From contig JANXXL010000207.1 of the NCBI GenBank assembly GCA_025350625.1, positions 1-39,970 of the forward strand: DNA of 39,970 bases, in the 5' to 3' direction. Below, piece by piece: positions 31,937-39,970 of this stretch. The notes under the pieces were generated by a model. That model did no database searches. It saw nothing but the letters and a program-made list of their open reading frames with translations, and was not told the origin of the DNA. The position numbers and the translations under genes were made by a program. Within the stretch, counting starts at the first letter, position 1. The number at the start of each line of letters is the position of its first letter. This stretch comes from Bryobacterales bacterium (GTDB taxonomy: Bacteria > Acidobacteriota > Terriglobia > Bryobacterales > Bryobacteraceae).

Positions 31937-32674
31937 ATGAAAGTTTTGAAACTAGCAACACCCGTACTCTGCCTGGCATTTCTGGGCGCAGCGTTTTCGT
32001 CTACCGCCAGTGCGGACGAAAAGGATCGCAAAACCACCATCACATTCAGCGCACCGGTGGAGATACCGGGCGTCCACCTGCAAGGCTTCGGAATTCTGCC
32101 GGCCGGCACGTACATCTTCAAAATACTGGATAGCCAGTCGGACCGCCATATCGTGCAGATTTTCAGCAAAGACAGTTTAACCGTTTATGCCACCATCCTC
32201 GCCATCCCCAACTATCGTCTGAAGGCGACCGACAAAACCGTGATGACGTTCCGGGAACGGCCGGCCGGTGAACCGGAAGCTCTCCGTGCGTGGTTTTATC
32301 CGGGCCGGGAATGGGGCGAAGAATTCGTCTATCCGAAGTCGAGAGCGTTAATACTCGCGAAGGAAACGCACACCGCGGTTCTTTACACCGACGCCCCGAT
32401 CGAACCTGAAGTAGCCGTGGCCATCAAAACGCCGGAAGAGCCGGTAGTGGTCGAGCTCAAACGGGCCCCCGTAATGGCGGTTCAACCGACCGGCGAGGAA
32501 GTCGAGATCGCCCAGGTAGTTACAGCGCCGCCCCCGGCCGTGCTGGTGGCGCAGAATGATGCGCCGGCGGCACTCCCGGCAACCGCAAGCTCGCTGCCGC
32601 TAGTGGCGCTCTTCGGGATGCTGGCTTTAGCGGGAGCCTTAACCCTGGGCTTCCTTCAAAAGCGAGCTCTCTAA
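31937..32674 (+). CDS. Exported surface protein with LPxTxS-type C-terminal sorting signal
   Basis: A 245-aa protein with a signal peptide (ending near SSTASADE) and a beta-rich domain of a family that I recall as abundant in Acidobacteriota: TTITFSAPVEIPGVHLQGFG, LPAGTYIFKILDSQSDRHIV, TILAIPNYRLKATDKTVMTF, RAWFYPGREWGEEFVYP. An Ala/Pro/Val/Glu-rich linker leads to a C-terminal LPATAS (residues 213-218), a 20-residue hydrophobic helix and the basic end LQKRAL: the tripartite layout of sortase substrates. ATG 31937 has a strong AAAGGAG. A sortase gene lies 3 kb downstream. Anchor target is unknown, since the organism should have an outer membrane and thin wall. Confidence 0.82.
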   Translation: MKVLKLATPVLCLAFLGAAFSSTASADEKDRKTTITFSAPVEIPGVHLQGFGILPAGTYIFKILDSQSDRHIVQIFSKDSLTVYATILAIPNYRLKATDKTVMTFRERPAGEPEALRAWFYPGREWGEEFVYPKSRALILAKETHTAVLYTDAPIEPEVAVAIKTPEEPVVVELKRAPVMAVQPTGEEVEIAQVVTAPPPAVLVAQNDAPAALPATASSLPLVALFGMLALAGALTLGFLQKRAL

Positions 32675-32755
32675 GCATCGCAGTGAATTGAACCGGCGCG
32701 TCGCAGGGGCGCGCCGCCCCATGATGGGCGGTCCGCGGCGTGAAGGAGCTACCCG

Positions 32756-34738
32756 ATGCAACAAAAAGTCGTCCCACTATTGGTGCCGCCACTCCGCAAG
32801 AGCCGGCCCGGCGGCATGGGGAGTCATGTGACAAAGAAACGGGGCATGGCGGTTCTCACCACACCGCTCTTGAACAAAGGCTCGGCCTTCACGGTCGAGG
32901 AACGCCAAAGCCTGGGCCTCAACGGCCTGCTGCCGCCCGTCATCAGCACTTTGGAATCTCAAGTTGCTTCCGCCTATCTTCAATACCAGCGCTTGCCCGA
33001 CGCGCTCGGCAGGAACATTTATCTCACGGCGCTGCACGACCGGAATGAAGTCCTGTTCTTCCGCCTGCTCTCCGAGCACCTGCGCGAGATGATCCCGATC
33101 GTGAACGATCGCACTGTGGGCCTCGCGATGGAGCAGTATCATCACGAATGCCGGCGCCCGCGGGGCGTGTACCTGTCGATCAACGACCCCGACGGGATTG
33201 AAGCGGCGTTTAAAAATCTTGGCCACGGCGCCGATGATATCGACCTGATTCTGGCCACCGACGCCGAGCAGATTTTCGGAATTGGCGATTGGGGCGTGGG
33301 AGGGATCGAGATTGCCATCGGCAAACTGGCGATCTATACCGCGGCGGGCGGCATCGACCCGGCGCGCGTGATCCCGGTGATGATCGACGTCGGCACCAAC
33401 CGCGAGAGCCTGCGCAACGACCCGATGTATCCGGGAAACCGCCACGCCAGAATTCGCGGCCACCGCTACGACGCCTTCATCGACTCCTATATAAAGACCG
33501 TCGCCCGGCTGTTTCCCCGGGCCGTGCTGCAGTTCGAGGATTTCGCGCCCGGCAACGCCCGCCGTATTGTCGACAAATATCGCACCCAGTTCCGAACCTT
33601 CAGCGACGATTTGCAAGGCACCGGCGCCATCACCCTGGCGGCGGTGGTCTCGGCGATGCGGGTTTGTGGAACTCCCATGCGCAATCAACGTGTGGTCATT
33701 CTCGGCGCCGGTACTGCGGGGATCGGCATTGCGGACTTTATCCGCGATGTGATGGTGCGCGACGGGTTGACTCCCGAAGCGGCCAGCCGCCGGTTTTGGT
33801 GCGTGGACGCCGATGGATTACTGGTTGACGATATGGGCGACCAGTTGCGGGATTACCACGAAACCTACGCCCGTCCCGCCTCCGAAGTAAAGGGCTGGAG
33901 GCGGTCGGAAGTCGGCGGGAAAGAGTCCGAGCGCCATCCGGCGCAAGAAGCGGCGCGCGGCAATTCCGGCAGGAGGCCGGCGGCGCGCAGCGGTAGAGAA
34001 GAACCGGCTGTTAGCGACGCCGACGGGGATGGATCGGCGCGGCACGTTGCCGACGGCAGGGGCCTGGCCCGCCACGCCGTCCGCCCGCGAGAATCGGGGC
34101 GCGCCGACGGGAAACCTTCCGCGCGCGACGGCGGCGACCCGGCCTCAGCCGGGAACACTGGCCCCATAAGTCTCGCCGAAGTAGTGCACCAGGTATGGCC
34201 GACCATGCTGATCGGAACCTCCGGGCAAGCCGGCGCGTTCACCGAGGCCATCGTTCGGGAAATGGCATGGCATACCGACCGGCCCATTATTATGCCGCTT
34301 TCAAGTCCCGCTGCCCTGGCCGAGGCGACACCCGCCGATCTCATTGCGTGGACCGATGGACGCGCCTTGATCGCCACCGGCGGCTCCTTCACTCCGGTGA
34401 CTTACAAAGGCATCACCCACGTGATCGGCCAGTTGAATAACGCCATGTTGTATCCGGGCGTGGGATTAGGCTCCATCGTTTCGCGCGCCAGATATATCAG
34501 CGTCGGCATGCTGGTGGCCGCAGCCAACGCGCTTTCGAGCCTGGTAGCGGTGCGTCTCGCGGGCGCCACTCTCCTGCCTCACATCGAGGATCTGCGCAGC
34601 GTGACCGTAACCGTCGCCGTGGCAGTGGCCGAAGCCGCAGTGCAAGAAGGTTTAGCGAGCGTTAAACTGGCGGATATCGTCCAGCAAGTGGAAGATGCCA
34701 TGTGGCGGCCCGAGTACCGTCAAATCGAAGCATCCTGA
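32756..34738 (+). CDS. NAD(P)-dependent malic enzyme with 89-residue insertion
   Basis: Oxidative decarboxylation of malate to pyruvate with NAD(P)+ and Mg/Mn; cytoplasmic. Motifs: GSAFTVEERQSLGLNGLLPP, AEQIFGIGDWGVGGIEIAIG (substrate side), VMIDVGTNRESLRNDPMYPG, the metal site with LQFEDFAPGNA and FSDDLQGTGAITLAA (family FNDDIQGTA), and the nucleotide-binding VVILGAGTAGIGIADFI. The C-terminal LAEVVHQVWPTMLIGTSGQA resumes the family pattern. Between them, residues 382-470 are a charged Gly/Arg/Ala/Ser-rich stretch absent from ordinary malic enzymes; without it the length (571 aa) is normal. ATG 32756 has AAGGAG seven bases upstream. Whether the insert impairs activity is unknown. Confidence 0.9.
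   Translation: MQQKVVPLLVPPLRKSRPGGMGSHVTKKRGMAVLTTPLLNKGSAFTVEERQSLGLNGLLPPVISTLESQVASAYLQYQRLPDALGRNIYLTALHDRNEVLFFRLLSEHLREMIPIVNDRTVGLAMEQYHHECRRPRGVYLSINDPDGIEAAFKNLGHGADDIDLILATDAEQIFGIGDWGVGGIEIAIGKLAIYTAAGGIDPARVIPVMIDVGTNRESLRNDPMYPGNRHARIRGHRYDAFIDSYIKTVARLFPRAVLQFEDFAPGNARRIVDKYRTQFRTFSDDLQGTGAITLAAVVSAMRVCGTPMRNQRVVILGAGTAGIGIADFIRDVMVRDGLTPEAASRRFWCVDADGLLVDDMGDQLRDYHETYARPASEVKGWRRSEVGGKESERHPAQEAARGNSGRRPAARSGREEPAVSDADGDGSARHVADGRGLARHAVRPRESGRADGKPSARDGGDPASAGNTGPISLAEVVHQVWPTMLIGTSGQAGAFTEAIVREMAWHTDRPIIMPLSSPAALAEATPADLIAWTDGRALIATGGSFTPVTYKGITHVIGQLNNAMLYPGVGLGSIVSRARYISVGMLVAAANALSSLVAVRLAGATLLPHIEDLRSVTVTVAVAVAEAAVQEGLASVKLADIVQQVEDAMWRPEYRQIEAS
33899..34165 (+). other. 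In-frame 267-bp insertion inside the malic enzyme gene
   Basis: Encodes 89 residues, from after ...EVKGW to before ISLAEVV, rich in R, G, A, S, E and D, with no predicted fold. It uses AGG, AGA and GGG codons that are scarce in the flanking gene. It contains hairpins such as GCGCC-ATCC-GGCGC (33938-33951 area) and CCGGC-AGGAG-GCCGG. No flanking target duplication was recognised by eye. Confidence 0.6.
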
Positions 34739-34749
34739 AGAAGCGCCCC

Positions 34750-35700
34750 ATGAAACCTGCCGCCTTCCTTCTCGTCCTCGCCGCCGGAGGCTTCGCCCGA
34801 GCGCAGCTCAAGCCGTCGAGCACGGGTCCGGACGCGGACGCGTTCCGCATTTCAGTAGATGTCTCGCTGGTGGTATTGCAAGCCACCGTTCGTGACCGCG
34901 AAGGCCACACAGTCCCCAACCTCGCTAGGCAGGACTTTGAAGTTTTTGAAGATGGCCGGCCGCAACCGATCCGTCTTTTCCGCCACGAAGACACGCCGGT
35001 TACGGTGGGGCTGGTCATCGACCACAGCGGCAGCATGCGCGAGAAACTGGGCGACGTGACCGCCGGCGCTAGGGCGTTCGTCAAGTCAAGTAACTCCCAC
35101 GATCAGATGTTCGTCGTGGATTTTAATGAAACCGTGTCTCTGGGCCTCCCGCAGGGCATCAATTTCAGCGATAACGCGGATCAGCTCGAAAACGCGATTT
35201 GGGCCAGGCCGGCCGAGGGCAGGACGGCGCTCTATGACGCGATCGTATCGGGGCTGAACCGGCTGGGAGAAGGCGCGAGCGACAAAAAGGTTCTGATCGT
35301 GATCAGCGACGGCGGCGACAACGCAAGCAAAGCCCGTCTTGATCGCGTCTTGAAGTTGGCCGAACAATCGAGCGCCGTGATTTACACCATGGGCCTCTTC
35401 GACCCGGACGATCCCGACGCGAATCCCAAGGTGCTCCGCCGCCTAGCTCAGGAAACCGGGGGCCAAGCGTTCTTCCCCGCGCAGCTCTCTGAAACCGTGG
35501 CGATTTGCGAGCGGATCGCCCGCGATATCCGCGATCAATATACCATCGGCTATTCATCTGCCAACGAAAAGCGCGATGGAAGTTATCACAAAGTTCGTCT
35601 CACGGCCCGCGCCAAGACCGACGGGAAGCTATCCGTGCGTACCCGCGCTGGTTACAGCACCGAAACCCTAGCGCCGCCGGCCAAGGTGTCCCTGCGATGA
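34750..35700 (+). CDS. Acidobacterial VWFA-domain secreted protein
   Basis: A 316-aa exported protein of the VWFA-related acidobacterial family (TIGR03436 type). Signal peptide MKPAAFLLVLAAGGFARAQ; N-terminal beta domain with SVDVSLVVLQATVRDREGHT, VPNLARQDFEVFEDGRPQPI; then a von Willebrand A domain with the MIDAS motif DHSGSMR, the Thr of GRTALYDAIVSGL and VLIVISDGGDNAS. The C-terminal part (IARDIRDQYTIGYSSAN, VRLTARAKTDGKLSVRTRAGY) is the family's usual end. No C-terminal membrane anchor is seen. The stop overlaps the sortase ATG as ATGA, so they are translationally coupled. Confidence 0.92.
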   Translation: MKPAAFLLVLAAGGFARAQLKPSSTGPDADAFRISVDVSLVVLQATVRDREGHTVPNLARQDFEVFEDGRPQPIRLFRHEDTPVTVGLVIDHSGSMREKLGDVTAGARAFVKSSNSHDQMFVVDFNETVSLGLPQGINFSDNADQLENAIWARPAEGRTALYDAIVSGLNRLGEGASDKKVLIVISDGGDNASKARLDRVLKLAEQSSAVIYTMGLFDPDDPDANPKVLRRLAQETGGQAFFPAQLSETVAICERIARDIRDQYTIGYSSANEKRDGSYHKVRLTARAKTDGKLSVRTRAGYSTETLAPPAKVSLR

Positions 35701-36290
35701 GAGTCGCCATGCCGCATGCATCCGTGAGCCGGCTGGTACGATGGTCCCGCGCTGCACTGTTTACGGCGGCGGCCGGAATGCTCGGTTATTGCGGATGGGT
35801 GCTGACTGACACCTGGATTTTCCAGAGCCAAGCCAGCCGCGAGTTCGACCGGATGAACCTCGCGCCCGGCCCTCCACCGGGTCCCGGTGTAGAGGCCATG
35901 GGTGGATTGGTGGGGCGCATGGTAATTCCGCGTCTGGGAGTCTCGATGATCGTCGCCGAAGGAACCGGAGAAGCCACTCTCCGCCGCGCCGGCGGCCATA
36001 TTCGCGGAACGGCGCTGCCCGGCAAGCCGGGTAATATAGGAATCGCCGGCCACCGCGATACTCTGTTCCGGCCGCTCCGCAACATCCGCGAGGACGACCT
36101 GATTATGCTCACCACCTTGCAAGGTGAGTATCGCTACCGGGTAGTGTCGACGAAAATAGTGAGCCCGTCCGATGTCGACGTTTTAAGCTCCGACGGTCGC
36201 GAGATTCTGACCCTGGTGACCTGTCATCCCTTTTATTTCGTCGGCCCTGCGCCCGACCGATTCATCGTGCGGGCCCAAAGGATCACATAG
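35697..36290 (+). CDS. Class D-like sortase
   Basis: A 197-aa cysteine transpeptidase with an N-terminal membrane anchor (about residues 19-37), a Pro/Gly linker (57-65) and a sortase beta barrel. Catalytic residues: His119 in IAGHRDTLF, Cys176 in LVTCHPFYFVG, Arg188 in APDRFIVRA. IPRLGVSMIVAEGT and GTALPGKPGNIGIAGHRDTL match the class D/E type that also occurs in some Gram-negatives. It would cut an LPxTx motif and join the product to an amine acceptor outside the inner membrane. The start ATG 35697 overlaps the VWFA stop by ATGA. A fitting substrate (LPATAS protein, 31937-32674) is 3 kb away. Acceptor is unknown. Confidence 0.88.
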   Translation: MRVAMPHASVSRLVRWSRAALFTAAAGMLGYCGWVLTDTWIFQSQASREFDRMNLAPGPPPGPGVEAMGGLVGRMVIPRLGVSMIVAEGTGEATLRRAGGHIRGTALPGKPGNIGIAGHRDTLFRPLRNIREDDLIMLTTLQGEYRYRVVSTKIVSPSDVDVLSSDGREILTLVTCHPFYFVGPAPDRFIVRAQRIT

Positions 36291-36614
36291 GGAACGAGTT
36301 AGGCCTGCCCGTGCGTTCCCTTCAACCCCGCCTGTGCGGAATACTCCACGGGGAGGATTTCCAAACTGAAAAAATGCGAGTATGCTGTTTACGAAGCCTG
36401 GAATTCAACCTCCCCTGAGTCTCCTGGTTGTTCGGGTATATGCGACGTAGCAGCCATCTCGCCGTCTGCGACTCGCTCTTTGGAGACGCCCATTCCCCTT
36501 GCGAAATTCACCAAAAGTTGTTGGATTCCGCCGTAACATATCGCTGGATGAACGATCTTTATAGAGATGAACCGCGCCCGCGGATTCACCCCCGTAGCGT
36601 GTCGGAGTTTGCAG

Positions 36615-38684
36615 ATGAAACCAGAAATCATTCGCTTCGATCAAAGCGTCTGCTCCAGGCTGGACCTGTCGCTGTCGCGGGAATGGCTTGAAACCAACGG
36701 GCTCGGCGGCTTCGCCTCGTCGACCCTGATCGGCCTGAACACGCGCCGTTATCACGGACTCCTCACGGCCTCGACCACGCCGCCGACCGGGCGCGTGCTG
36801 CTGCTGTCGAAACTCGAGGAAACCGTCATTGTCGAGGATCAACGCTATGAGTTGTCCGCGAACCAGTATCCCGGCGCGATCCATCCCCAGGGGTATCAGT
36901 ACTTAAAGGAATTCCGCCTCGACCCATTCCCGATTTTTACCTACCGCGTGGCGGGCCTCGAGATCGAGAAGCGGGTCTTCATGGTCGACGGCGAAAACAC
37001 CACCGTGACCGAATACGAAGTCAGGCCGATCGATGGGTCGAGCATACCGAAATGCGTCCTCGAGCTTCGTCCGCTCATCGCCTTCCGCGACTATCACAGC
37101 GCCACGCATCAAAACGACGCGTTGAATCCGGCGCTTGACACCAAAGACGGCTTGGTAAGTATTAGCGCCTACTCCAACCTCCCGCCGCTGTTTTTTGCCC
37201 ACAACGCACAGGCGCTGGAAACCGACGGCAAATGGTATCTCAACCTCGAATATCGCATGGAGCGCGAGCGCGGCCTCGATTTTGTAGAAGACCTGTTCCA
37301 GCCGTTTACGCTGCGCTTCGAACTAAACCGCCGCAGCGCTGCCGCCGTGATCGCCTCAACCGAGCCTCATAACGTGACCTCCGCCGCGGTCCTGCGCGAA
37401 CGCGAACGCCAGCGCCGCGAGGCTTTGGCCGATGCCGCGCCCGTCGATCAGCCGCTGGTAAGGACCCTCACCGCCGCCGCGGACCAGTACATTGTCGAGC
37501 GCGGATCGTTCAAAACGATTGTCGCCGGTTATCACTGGTTCACCGACTGGGGCCGCGACACCATGGTCGCGCTTCCCGGATTGACGCTCGTGACCGGGCG
37601 CTTCGCGATCGCCCGCCAGATTCTCGAAGCGTACTCCGAAAACGTAAGTCAGGGCATGCTCCCCAACCGGTTTCCGGATTCGGGCGAGACGCCCGAATAC
37701 AATTCCGCCGACGCCACCCTGTGGTTCTTCGAATCCATCCGCGCCTACCTCAAGTACACCGGCGACGAAGTCTTTGTGCGGGACCGTCTCTACCCGCAGC
37801 TAAAAGACATCGTCGATTGGCACGTTCGCGGCACGCGCTTCGGAATACGTGTCGATGCGGACGGCCTCCTCGCCTGCGGAGAACCCGGGGTGCAGTTAAC
37901 GTGGATGGACGCGAAGGTCGGCGAATACGTAGTCACGCCGCGCACCGGCAAGCCGGTTGAGATCCAGGCCTTGTGGTTTAACGCCCTTCGCATCATGGAA
38001 GATCTTGCCCGGCGTTTCGCTGACTCGGCCGCTGCGACTTTATTTGCCGAGTTGGCCGCCGAGGCCTCGAAAGCTTTCAACGCGCGCTTTTGGAATGATG
38101 TCACAGGGTCCCTATATGACGTGGTCGAAAACGGGCACGCCGATGGTTCCATGCGGCCCAACCAAATCTTCGCCGTCAGCCTTCCCTACACCATGTTGCC
38201 TCCCGAACGCGCGAGCGCTGTCGTCAAAACGGTCGAAGAGGAGCTGCTGACGCCGATGGGTTTGCGCACCCTATCGCGCCACGATCCCCGCTATCGCGCC
38301 CGCTATGAAGGCGGCGTTACCGAACGTGATACCGCCTATCATCTGGGAACGGTGTGGCCCTGGTTGATGGGTCCGTTCATTACCGCGTATTTGAAAGTGA
38401 ACCAGCGCAGCGAAGCCGCGCGCCAGCAAGTCGAGAAGTGGCTCGCCGGCTTCTCCGAGCATGTGACCGCAGCAGGCCTGGGCCACATCTGCGAGATCGC
38501 GGACGGCGAATATCCCCACACCCCGCGCGGCTGCATCGCGCAAGCCTGGAGCGTTGCCGAAATCCTGCGCACCGCTGTCGAAGACGTTTACGTTGCGCAA
38601 TCCGCGCCCGTAAGCGCAATGAAACGCCGCCCCGCCAAGACAATTTCTGCCCCTAAGCTGGCGAAGGCCGCGCCGTCGCCCTAG
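36615..38684 (+). CDS. Amylo-alpha-1,6-glucosidase / glycogen-debranching enzyme
   Basis: A 689-aa cytoplasmic enzyme that removes alpha-1,6 branches from glycogen or related glucans. The start ATG 36615 (MKPEIIRFDQ) has GGAG eight bases upstream. N-terminal GDE domain: WLETNGLGGFASSTLIGLNT-RRYHGLL. C-terminal (alpha/alpha)6 domain: GYHWFTDWGRDTMVALPGLT (acid residues near the active site), NSADATLWFFESIRAYLKYT, ACGEPGVQLTWMDAKVGEYV, VTPRTGKPVEIQALWFNALR, FAVSLPYTMLPPERASAVV and YHLGTVWPWLMGPFITAYL. Length is typical for bacterial GDE of this type. No other glycogen genes are adjacent, and the C-terminal 25 residues are a basic extension. Confidence 0.92.
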   Translation: MKPEIIRFDQSVCSRLDLSLSREWLETNGLGGFASSTLIGLNTRRYHGLLTASTTPPTGRVLLLSKLEETVIVEDQRYELSANQYPGAIHPQGYQYLKEFRLDPFPIFTYRVAGLEIEKRVFMVDGENTTVTEYEVRPIDGSSIPKCVLELRPLIAFRDYHSATHQNDALNPALDTKDGLVSISAYSNLPPLFFAHNAQALETDGKWYLNLEYRMERERGLDFVEDLFQPFTLRFELNRRSAAAVIASTEPHNVTSAAVLRERERQRREALADAAPVDQPLVRTLTAAADQYIVERGSFKTIVAGYHWFTDWGRDTMVALPGLTLVTGRFAIARQILEAYSENVSQGMLPNRFPDSGETPEYNSADATLWFFESIRAYLKYTGDEVFVRDRLYPQLKDIVDWHVRGTRFGIRVDADGLLACGEPGVQLTWMDAKVGEYVVTPRTGKPVEIQALWFNALRIMEDLARRFADSAAATLFAELAAEASKAFNARFWNDVTGSLYDVVENGHADGSMRPNQIFAVSLPYTMLPPERASAVVKTVEEELLTPMGLRTLSRHDPRYRARYEGGVTERDTAYHLGTVWPWLMGPFITAYLKVNQRSEAARQQVEKWLAGFSEHVTAAGLGHICEIADGEYPHTPRGCIAQAWSVAEILRTAVEDVYVAQSAPVSAMKRRPAKTISAPKLAKAAPSP

Positions 38685-38696
38685 CGGCAGAACCCG

Positions 38697-39785
38697 CTAC
38701 GAACCCGACTTCGCCGGATGCAGAATCAGCTTCTGCATACGCCAATTCAGTAGCTCGGCCACGTAGAGTTCGTTTTCAGACGGGCAAGCGATTTCGTGGA
38801 TCCATCCGAATTGTTTCATCTGCCGCCCGGCCTTACCGAGCACGCCCAGGATCTTCCCATCGAGCGTCATCTTATAAATCCGTCCCGGGAAAGCGTCGGA
38901 TGTGTAAAGGTATTGCGTCGGCCCTGGCGTGATGCAAATGGACCACGGCGCGCCCGCACTTTGCGTCGCCCCCGTCTGCGCATTCGGCATGTTGCCCATC
39001 CATGGCTTAGCATCGGCCGGCACCGGCACATCCATCGTGATCTGTCGCAGGAATTTCCCGTCGGGATCGAAAACCTGGATGCGTTTGTTACCGCGATCGG
39101 CTACATAGATATTGCCCGCCGCGTCATTGGCGATTCCATGGGGCGTGTTGAACTGGCCCGGCCCCGTGCCCGGCGTGCCCCAGGACTTCACCCAGTCGCC
39201 GTTTTTATCGTATTTCGCCACGCGCGAATTAATGTAGCCGTCGCTGATGAAAATGTTCCCCTGCGTGTCCCAGGCGACGTCGGTGGGCTGGCGGAACTGG
39301 CCGTCAATCGCCGGCAGTGGCGGATTCGGATGCTTCCACGGCTCCGAATTCTCATCCGACGCTTCCTTCTTGCGCCCGAACACCATGGTCACGCGACCCT
39401 CCGGATTAAAGCGGATGATCATGTCGGTGCCCTTATCGACCACCCAGATATTGTCGTCCTTATCCACGCGAACATCATGCGCGAAGGACCACGCATACAG
39501 GCCTTTGCCGATTTCGCGGATAAACTTGCCGTCCGGCCCGAATTCGAGCAACTGCGACGCTGTAGCGCTATACGCCGGTCCCGTGGTAGCGCCGCGATTG
39601 TAAATGAAAATGTGTTTCTTCGAGTTCAACGCGATCCCCGAGACCTCGCCCAGATGCATATCCGGCGGCAGCTTCAGTACGTTCGGAACCGAGTCAAACG
39701 GAATTTCGGGTACATCGGCCGCCCACGCCGGCGTGAACGCAGCGGCGCCCAGGCACGCCAGCGCAATGAGTGAATATCGTTTCAA
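38697..39785 (-). CDS. NHL-repeat exported protein, peptidylglycine amidating-lyase-like
   Basis: A 362-aa exported protein with signal peptide (MKRYSLIALACLGAAAFTPA-WA) and a six-bladed NHL beta-propeller: GEVSGIALNSKKHIFIYNRG, FAHDVRVDKDDNIWVVDKGT, FRQPTDVAWDTQGNIFISDG, FNTPHGIANDAAGNIYVADR, AGAPWSICITPGPTQYLYTS and GWIHEIACPSENELYVAELL. This layout is the one annotated as peptidyl-alpha-hydroxyglycine alpha-amidating lyase-like in bacteria, but the zinc/calcium ligands cannot be checked here, so the enzyme name is not asserted. Upstream is AAGGAG before ATG 39785. It is convergent with the debranching-enzyme gene (12-bp gap). No neighbour explains its role. Confidence 0.85.
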   Translation of the reverse strand: MKRYSLIALACLGAAAFTPAWAADVPEIPFDSVPNVLKLPPDMHLGEVSGIALNSKKHIFIYNRGATTGPAYSATASQLLEFGPDGKFIREIGKGLYAWSFAHDVRVDKDDNIWVVDKGTDMIIRFNPEGRVTMVFGRKKEASDENSEPWKHPNPPLPAIDGQFRQPTDVAWDTQGNIFISDGYINSRVAKYDKNGDWVKSWGTPGTGPGQFNTPHGIANDAAGNIYVADRGNKRIQVFDPDGKFLRQITMDVPVPADAKPWMGNMPNAQTGATQSAGAPWSICITPGPTQYLYTSDAFPGRIYKMTLDGKILGVLGKAGRQMKQFGWIHEIACPSENELYVAELLNWRMQKLILHPAKSGS

Positions 39786-39970
39786 AGTAGCCTCCTTCTC
39801 ACTCCAGCTACCATATCAAATGGCGGCGGCCGGCGCATTCGGCGCGCTCTAGCGAACTTGATCGATGTCCGAAGCTTCGAGCATCAAAAGCAACCTTGCG
39901 TAGAATCTGACATCGAAGGGAAATCAAAGCACTCGGCCAGTCTGGGCTCTGTCGCGCCGATTGGATCGCA
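39786..39970. other. 185-bp end region without an identified gene
   Basis: Upstream region of the NHL-repeat gene. Apart from its ribosome-binding site (AAGGAGG on the minus strand, near 39789-39795) no promoter, palindrome or gene was recognised; the next gene must lie outside the window. Confidence 0.5.

Noticed and set aside
30173-33984. GGAGGCCGGCGGC at 30173-30185 and again at 33972-33984 as copies of one repeat
   Set aside because: Only 13 GC-rich bases are shared and the flanks do not match, so chance is likely.

Overview
The window reads as chromosomal DNA of a Gram-negative Acidobacteriota bacterium, most likely from the Solibacter/Bryobacter side of the phylum. The evidence is an acidobacterial-type VWFA protein, a DUF1592-family cytochrome-like protein paired with a Tat-exported DUF1552 protein, a DUF6152 protein, and a surface protein ending in an LPxTxS-type sorting tail, all in GC-rich DNA with outer-membrane proteins. 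This placement is inferred from gene content only. No rRNA, tRNA, CRISPR array or intact mobile element was seen.

Layout. 1-4.1 kb: the 3' part of a nickel-pincer lactate racemase gene (larA) and a YCII gene, facing a Ni/Co ECF importer (a CbiM-CbiN/PDGLE-CbiQ fusion and a CbiO with a His-rich tail). 4.2-8.1 kb: thiL, a large DnaK-like Hsp70 and its DUF2760 companion, read leftward into the importer genes. 8.2-12.6 kb: single genes (DUF4159, MerR-TPR, ThiE/TenI-like, zinc ribbon, DUF6152, DUF4440, outer-membrane barrel). 12.6-16.6 kb: an IS transposase remnant, then the DUF1592/DUF1552 pair. 16.8-18.6 kb: DUF3300 and GNAT genes. 18.7-25 kb: a leftward run of envelope and stress genes (OmpA, SYLF, DksA-like, Zn-phospholipase-like, LolA-like, a 50-aa Lmo0937 membrane protein, an unrecognised membrane protein). 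25.1-27.9 kb: a Gln-rich secreted protein and a GT87 mannosyltransferase-like protein. 28-30.3 kb: a PAS-containing sigma-54 activator. 30.3-31.1 kb: a long non-genic stretch with a decayed PEP-CTERM gene. 31.2-36.3 kb: two small membrane proteins, the LPATAS surface protein, a malic enzyme with an 89-residue insert, a VWFA protein and a sortase. 36.6-39.8 kb: a glycogen-debranching enzyme and an NHL-repeat protein.

Two signals go beyond routine annotation. (i) A class D-like sortase with all three catalytic residues overlaps the VWFA gene by 4 bp and lies about 3 kb from a secreted protein ending in LPATAS plus a membrane segment and a basic tail. This is a candidate sortase/substrate pair in a Gram-negative phylum. 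(ii) A palindrome of the form TGACC-N6-GGTCA recurs at six intergenic places. It lies upstream of the SYLF-OmpA operon, the Lmo0937 operon, the LPATAS gene and the sigma-54 activator itself, and twice in tandem before the PEP-CTERM remnant. In three of these places it is part of a longer 23-bp element. It looks like the operator of an envelope regulon whose regulator is unknown; the nearby activator is one candidate.

The larA/Ni-importer pair also makes functional sense, because LarA needs nickel in its pincer cofactor.
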